A stretch of 64,000 nucleotides of DNA from G965216255 sp965216255 (lineage in GTDB: Bacteria > Bacteroidota > Rhodothermia > Rhodothermales > Bin80), in the NCBI GenBank assembly GCA_965216255.1, contig OZ244148.1, forward strand, positions 3,720,001-3,784,000, written 5' to 3'. Shown here one piece after another: positions 59,869 through 64,000 of the stretch. Below the pieces are notes generated by a model. That model did not search any database. It saw nothing but the letters and a program-made list of their open reading frames with translations, and had not been told where the DNA came from. The stretch's first letter is position 1. Every line of letters starts with the position of its first letter. Position numbers and translations under genes: made by a program.

Positions 59869-62012
59869 CGGAAGTTCCCCCCAAAATCAAGGCGATACAG
59901 AGTGTTCTGCAGGTATTAATCTCGGCGTAAGTAGCGTATTCATAAGCAGTTGCAGATAAGTCCTGCGCCACCTTCGTCCGTAATAGGTCCAAATTATGGT
60001 TCCCATGTAATTGACTCGGTCGTCATCCAGTCTTCACAGTTATCTCGGGCTCATAGTTGACGTTATAACACCTATTTACCTATCTTTATATCTGCGGCTA
60101 TTCCTAGATCATCTTTCTAATAAAGTACCCATGTATGTCGCCACCGTCCCCAACCGCGGTGCCTGCCCCACCTACCTCATCCGACAGGGCAAACGCTATG
60201 GCCGCAAAGTCGTCAAAACCACCCTCGCCAATATCTCCAAACTCCCCGATGATATCATCGACTACATCCGCATCCTGCTGCGCGGGGGCATCGCCGTCGA
60301 TAACCCACAGTACGCCTTCCAACACTCCTTCCGCTTCACCAAAGGTATCCCCCATGGAAACGTCGCCGCCGTACTCGGCTGCCTCCGTGACCTGAAGCTC
60401 CACAGCATCATCGCAACCAAAGACTCCAAACAGCGACGCCTCGCCATCGCCCTTATCGCTGCCCGTATCCTTGATCCCAAAAGCAAACTCGCCACTAGTG
60501 CCGCCCTGCACCCAGACTCCGCTAGCCATTCGCTCGGTACCGAACTCGGTCTCGAAAACATGGACGAGGACGACCTCTACCAGACCATGGATTGGCTGCT
60601 GAAGCGCAAAAGCACCATCGAAGAGCGCCTCGCTCGGCGGCACCTCGAGGAGGGCTCTCTCGCGGATGTAACCTCCACCTACGTTGAAGGCGAAGCCCTC
60701 GAGCTGGCCGAGTATGGCTACTCCCGGGACAAGAAAAAGGGCAAGAAACAGATCGTCTTCGGCCTGCTCACCGGCAAAGACGGCTGCCCCGTGGCCGTGG
60801 AAGTCTTTGCAGGCAATACGGCCGATCCCAACACACTGGCTCCGCAGATTGCCAAGATCCAGCAACAATTCGGTCTCCGGCGCATCGTGCTCGTAGGAGA
60901 CCGCGGCCTGCTTACCGAGGCCCGCTTGCGCAAAGAGGTCAAACCCGCCAGGACTGGATATCCGCCCTCAGCAAGAGCGGCATCCGCAAAATAGTGGAAA
61001 CGGAAGCCCTGCAACAGTCCCTGTTCGACGAACAAGGCCTCGCGGAGATAACCACCGCCGTCTACCCGGGGGAGCGGATCGTCCTGTGCCGCAACCCGCT
61101 ACAGGCCAGGAAGTCGGCGTATAACCGCGAAAGACTGCTGGCAAAGACCGAAGAGGCGCTGGAGAAGATCGTAGTGGCCACCCGGCGCAAAGGCAATCCC
61201 CTGCGCAGCATGAAGGCGATCAGCTTGCGTGTGGGGAAGGTCATCGGTAAGTGGAAGATGGAAAAGCATTTTGATCTGGAGATTAAGGAAGGCTTTTTCA
61301 GCTACGAACGCGACGCGGACGCCATAGCCAGCGAAACATCCCTGGACGGCATGTATGCCATCCGCAGTAGCCTCAAGGAGCCGACTGCGGAAGAGCTGGT
61401 GCACGATTACAAGCGGCTCAGCGCTGTAGAGCAGGCCTTCCGGAGCCTCAAGACTGTGGACCTCAAAGTACGGCCCATCCACCACTACAGGGCCCCGAGA
61501 GTCATCTGCCACGTCTTTCTGTGCATGCTGGCTTACTTCGTGGAATGGCACATGAAGCAGCGTTTGGCTCCGATACTCTTTGCCGAAGATGACCTGGAAG
61601 GCAAGAAGGCTGCCCGTCGTAGTATCATCCATGCGGCAGGGCGTTCGCCCTCGGCAGAGCAGAAAGCCCGTTCCAAACGGACGCAGCACAAGGCGTTGAG
61701 CTTTGCCGCCCTCATGGCGCATCTGCGCACGCTATGGGGGCTCAGGTAGAGCCACTGATCGGCAAGAAGGGCGTCTCCTTTACGATGCTTGGAGAGATGA
61801 CCGCCCTCCAGGCCCGCGCCTTCGAATTGCTAAGAGTGAAGATTCGGTAGCGACTGTACCCAGTAAAGCACCTTTCGCGGGTAAGATCTTCTTTAACATG
61901 GGGTCATCTACAGCCTCATGTGCTTAGGCGTGGACTCCGTTTGTCCTAAACAATACTGGCCTTCGTCCCTTATAAGCCTAAAAACTGAGGTACACGAAAA
62001 AGGGAACTTCAG
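59869..62012 (+). mobile_element. IS1634-family insertion sequence inside IS3
   Basis: About 2.14 kb. The terminal inverted repeats are CGGAAGTTCCC at 59869 and, inverted, CTGAAGTTCCC ending at 62012 (10 of 11 identical). The host IS3 sequence attagc is repeated on both sides (59863-59868 and 62013-62018), a 6-bp target duplication. One frameshifted transposase is carried. Confidence 0.88.
60131..61850 (+). pseudogene. IS1634-family transposase with two frameshifts
   Basis: Begins MYVATVPNRGACPTYLIRQG. The DDE core includes TSTYVEGEALELAEYGYSRD, RRIVLVGDRGLLTEA (second Asp region) and YKRLSAVEQAFRSLK (Glu region). Near 60950 the frame changes: expected WISALSKSGIRKIVETEA is found in another frame. 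Near 61745 a second shift is needed to reach PLIGKKGVSFTMLGEMTALQ and the stop at 61848-61850. Both look like one-base indels, so the element is probably inactive by itself. Confidence 0.85.
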
Positions 62013-62226
62013 ATTAGCTTCTACAACCACAGTCGTCCGCACCAGAGCCTTCGGTACCGAACCCCATCCGAAGTCTATCACGGCCATTCAGGACCCCACC
62101 CAGCGATGGCTATAACCCATACGACAACCACATGCCCACTGGGACCAACATGTCCCGCCATCCCCCACAACCCTGGCAGTTCTCTATCTTAAATCAAGCG
62201 AAATCATGTCCAATGATTGGGGTACA
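62013..62226 (+). mobile_element. IS3 fragment, right of the IS1634 insertion, with IS3 terminus
   Basis: Continues the IS3 copy from ttagcttctacaaccacag to the terminus ATTGGGGTACA at 62226. It matches the distal end of the complete IS3 (24228-24490 inverted) with few differences. Transposase function is impossible because most of the element is missing. Confidence 0.87.
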
Positions 62227-62626
62227 CCTCACAGGACATGATTGTGTCCTTCCTTACGGAGGCGAAAAAGCACTATCCGACACTCCGTTCGTGCAGCCTG
62301 GACAGGGATTTTTACACGCCGAAGAATCGGGAGCAGCTGGACCGGCTACGCGATTTGAACGTCATGCCCAGGAAGGGCCGGCGCACTCAGGAGGATCTGG
62401 AGAGGGAGATGGCAGAAGCCTTTGTGGACGCCAGCATCCGGCGCCAGAGTCGGCCACGGGCAATTTGAATCACCGGGGGCTGGTGCGCACGCACGGTGCC
62501 GCAGGAATTGCCCGGACGGTGGCCCGGGTGATGGTAGCGGCCAACGTGCACCGAATCGGTCAAATGCTGAAGAAGCAGGAAGAAAGGCCACGGCACTGGC
62601 ATAAAGCCCATGGCCGAGCGGCGTAG
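62227..62626 (+). pseudogene. ISNCY-like transposase, C-terminal fragment
   Basis: Reads DMIVSFLTEAKKHYPTLRSC, SLDRDFYTPKNREQLDRL (Asp region) and LNVMPRKGRRTQEDLE, then in another frame NLNHRGLVRTHGAAGIARTV and VMVAANVHRIGQMLKKQEER. The parallel with the element at 22640-23031 is clear (FDRGFHSLKNREAL, VNVHRLG). It is frameshifted and separated from its N-terminal part by the IS3/IS1634 nest. Confidence 0.72.
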
Positions 62627-62966
62627 GCCCGCTCGCGCGCCAACATGGGTGTAAGGCTTGCCCCTCCTCCACAAGAGGAGATCACCTACCTGTCTCGTTG
62701 TCCCACAGACTCGGGGCATACCACCGCCGATCAGCAGTTGGTAAGCTCGGAATCCAGAGCTGGCTCGCTATCACCTGCCCTTTCCACCTCCATGCAGGCC
62801 CCGCTACCCACCGGATAGCAGTCCCCCAAACCGCACCTCATCAAAAAGCCGGCTTTTTCTGGCTAGCACTAGCTACGCGGCGCAGGTCGGACGTGCCCCG
62901 TACTTGAGCCGCTAGAATGCCGGCTGCGTGTGTCACGGACTGCGTAGACCACATATCGCCGGCGCG
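62627..62966. other. Intergenic stretch, nothing recognised
   Basis: About 340 bases between the transposase relic and the STAS gene. A 69-codon frame at 62698-62907 has shadow-like composition and no recognisable motif. Confidence 0.4.
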
Positions 62967-63311
62967 TCACATCTCGGCGATGGCTCCTTTCCGCGACTTC
63001 CGGATCGGGATTATCTGGTCGAAGCCGCTGATACTGAATATCTCACGGATGCTATCCTGCATGGAGCACAGGACCAACTTTCCTTTCTTGGCGTGAAGCT
63101 TCTTTGCTGCTATCAGCAACACACGCATACCCGAGCTACTGATAAAGACGAGACGGCTAAAATCAACGACAATTTGGTCCTCGCCACTTTCAACATGATC
63201 AATAACCACGTTCTCAAAAGAGCGAGCATTGGAACTATCGAGGCGCGCGATGGGCAGTAGCACCAACGTTGTGCCCTCTCGTTCTTCCAGAATCTCAATT
63301 TCCACTAACAC
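62967..63311 (-). CDS. STAS-domain anti-sigma-factor antagonist (second module)
   Basis: 114 residues. VVDFSRLVFISSSGMRVLLI holds the target serine of the STAS fold (SSSGM). Weakly similar to the first module's STAS protein at 47264. It is the last of three leftward genes, 33 bases after the kinase gene. Confidence 0.88.
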   Translation of the reverse strand: MLVEIEILEEREGTTLVLLPIARLDSSNARSFENVVIDHVESGEDQIVVDFSRLVFISSSGMRVLLIAAKKLHAKKGKLVLCSMQDSIREIFSISGFDQIIPIRKSRKGAIAEM

Positions 63312-63344
63312 ACCTCCACTTGTGTTTGGTTGAATTCGAACCCG

Positions 63345-63776
63345 TCAAAAAGTTTCGGGTGCGAGAATGTATTCCAACTGCAGGCGATTTCGATTGTTGA
63401 CGTAGGCGTAAGATACCAGGTCCGCCTGCTGCTTGATCAAGTGTAAGCCCAGACCTCCAACGCGTCTGGCATCCAAGCCTGACAACAAATCGGGATCGGT
63501 ATCCTGAGTAGAATCGAATCTCTGACCGTCAGACTCAACTACGAGCACGACGGTCTGGTTCTCCACATACAGGCAAATTCTAATCTTGGGCTCGGCATTT
63601 TCGCCGAATTCGCCGTGGATCACGGTGTTTGTAATTAACTCCTCCAGCGCAAGATTGATCACGAAGTTCATTTTCAGCGAAAGAGCATGCGCCTCCCCGA
63701 ACGATTCGACTAACTCAGCCAGACTGCGAAGCTCCGAGAGACGAGCCTGGATCGTAACTTCCAGCTTGTCAGACAT
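63345..63776 (-). CDS. Anti-sigma-type HATPase kinase (second module)
   Basis: 143 residues. N box INLALEELITNTVIHGE, G1 box VESDGQRFD, and VGGLGLHLIKQQADLV. It would phosphorylate the STAS protein encoded next. It overlaps the phosphatase gene by 8 bases. Confidence 0.88.
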   Translation of the reverse strand: MSDKLEVTIQARLSELRSLAELVESFGEAHALSLKMNFVINLALEELITNTVIHGEFGENAEPKIRICLYVENQTVVLVVESDGQRFDSTQDTDPDLLSGLDARRVGGLGLHLIKQQADLVSYAYVNNRNRLQLEYILAPETF

Positions 63777-64000
63777 GGTGTTGGGGCTCAGTTTTACGGT
63801 GCAGTACCATGCACGTCATGTCGTCCGCTGCAGGCGCTCCGGCAGAGAAGCTCCCAATAGTGGTCCATACCTGATTTACAATTTCTTCTGGGGAATGGCC
63901 GCCGGCACCCTCGATGGTCTCCTCAAGTCGCCCCCTTCCGAAGATCTCACCTTTTACGTTTACCATGTCGGTTAGCCCATCGGTATACAAAAATAATGAT
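63769..64000 (-). CDS. SpoIIE-type PP2C phosphatase, C-terminal end (cut by window)
   Basis: The last 76 codons. LYTDGLTDMVNVKGEIFGRG is the conserved TDGLTE motif and PAADDMTCMVLHRK the metal-binding Asp-Asp region near the C-terminus of PP2C/SpoIIE phosphatases. The rest, and any sensor domain, lie to the right of the window. First gene of the second partner-switching operon. Confidence 0.88.
   Translation of the reverse strand, partial: SLFLYTDGLTDMVNVKGEIFGRGRLEETIEGAGGHSPEEIVNQVWTTIGSFSAGAPAADDMTCMVLHRKTEPQHHV

Noticed and set aside
62698..62907. 69-codon plus-strand frame
   Set aside because: No motif, poor composition, no ribosome site, lies beside IS relics.

Overview
The window looks like a chromosomal piece, apparently from a metagenome, of a Bacteroidota/Rhodothermota-type bacterium. 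Evidence: a DUF4835 protein, a Mrp ATPase whose C-terminal segment reads PPDLPDRRYYLFG as in Bacteroidota instead of CxxC, a TonB-dependent receptor with a carboxypeptidase-like N-terminus, a Tsx-like DUF5020 protein, and few clear Shine-Dalgarno sites. The exact taxon is inference. The sequence is G+C-rich (roughly 57-60 percent by eye), except for 9.1-12.2 kb, which is visibly more A+T-rich and probably acquired.

Layout. 1-4.4 kb: housekeeping run (glycerate 2-kinase, thioredoxin-fold DUF255 protein, thiolase). 5-7.7 kb: a decayed subtilase and a DUF4097 repeat protein. 7.8-9.0 kb: IS66 and IS21 scraps. 9.1-23.7 kb: a defence island. Its first part is a leftward operon for a ubiquitin-like protein, an E2-like protein, a JAB-E1 fusion and a DUF2971 protein. 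Its second part is a rightward type I restriction-modification operon, hsdM - HEPN - (MNT::hsdS) - AbiC-like - hsdR, followed by a TIGR02391-type gene. An ISNCY-like element cuts that last gene in two, and the element's transposase carries a group II intron at an exactly in-frame site.

23.7-30.1 kb: a graveyard of mobile DNA: an apparently complete IS3 element, a GH43-like gene fragment, and three ORF-less or ORF-deleted group II introns, one of them split by an IS110/IS1111 element. 30.1-32.1 kb: small zinc protein, PIN toxin/antitoxin pair, broken secreted protein. 32.3-55 kb: core genome: alaS, tRNA-Ser(CGA), a protease/propeller/barrel surface protein, DUF4835, DUF411, def, M23 peptidase, TonB receptor, SDR, biotinyl carrier, DUF1460, ubiE, a SpoIIE/STAS/HATPase partner-switching module, a four-repeat exported protein, prmA, ppx/gppA, mrp, a NifU-type scaffold and a Tsx-like porin. 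56-62.6 kb: decay again: an IS1380 relic, an ammonium transporter gene broken by an indel plus a 65-bp tandem duplication, and a three-level nest of insertion sequences. 62.9-64 kb: a second partner-switching module running off the edge.

How the parts fit. The core genes concern translation (alaS, tRNA, def, prmA), cell-envelope building (M23, DUF1460, TonB, Tsx) and iron-sulfur or menaquinone metabolism (mrp, NifU, ubiE). The accessory part combines protein-modification-based and restriction-based antiviral genes in a genome that is clearly being reshaped by insertion sequences and introns. The most notable candidate systems are the Ubl-E2-JAB/E1-DUF2971 operon and the type I RM operon into which a HEPN/MNT toxin-antitoxin module has been fused.
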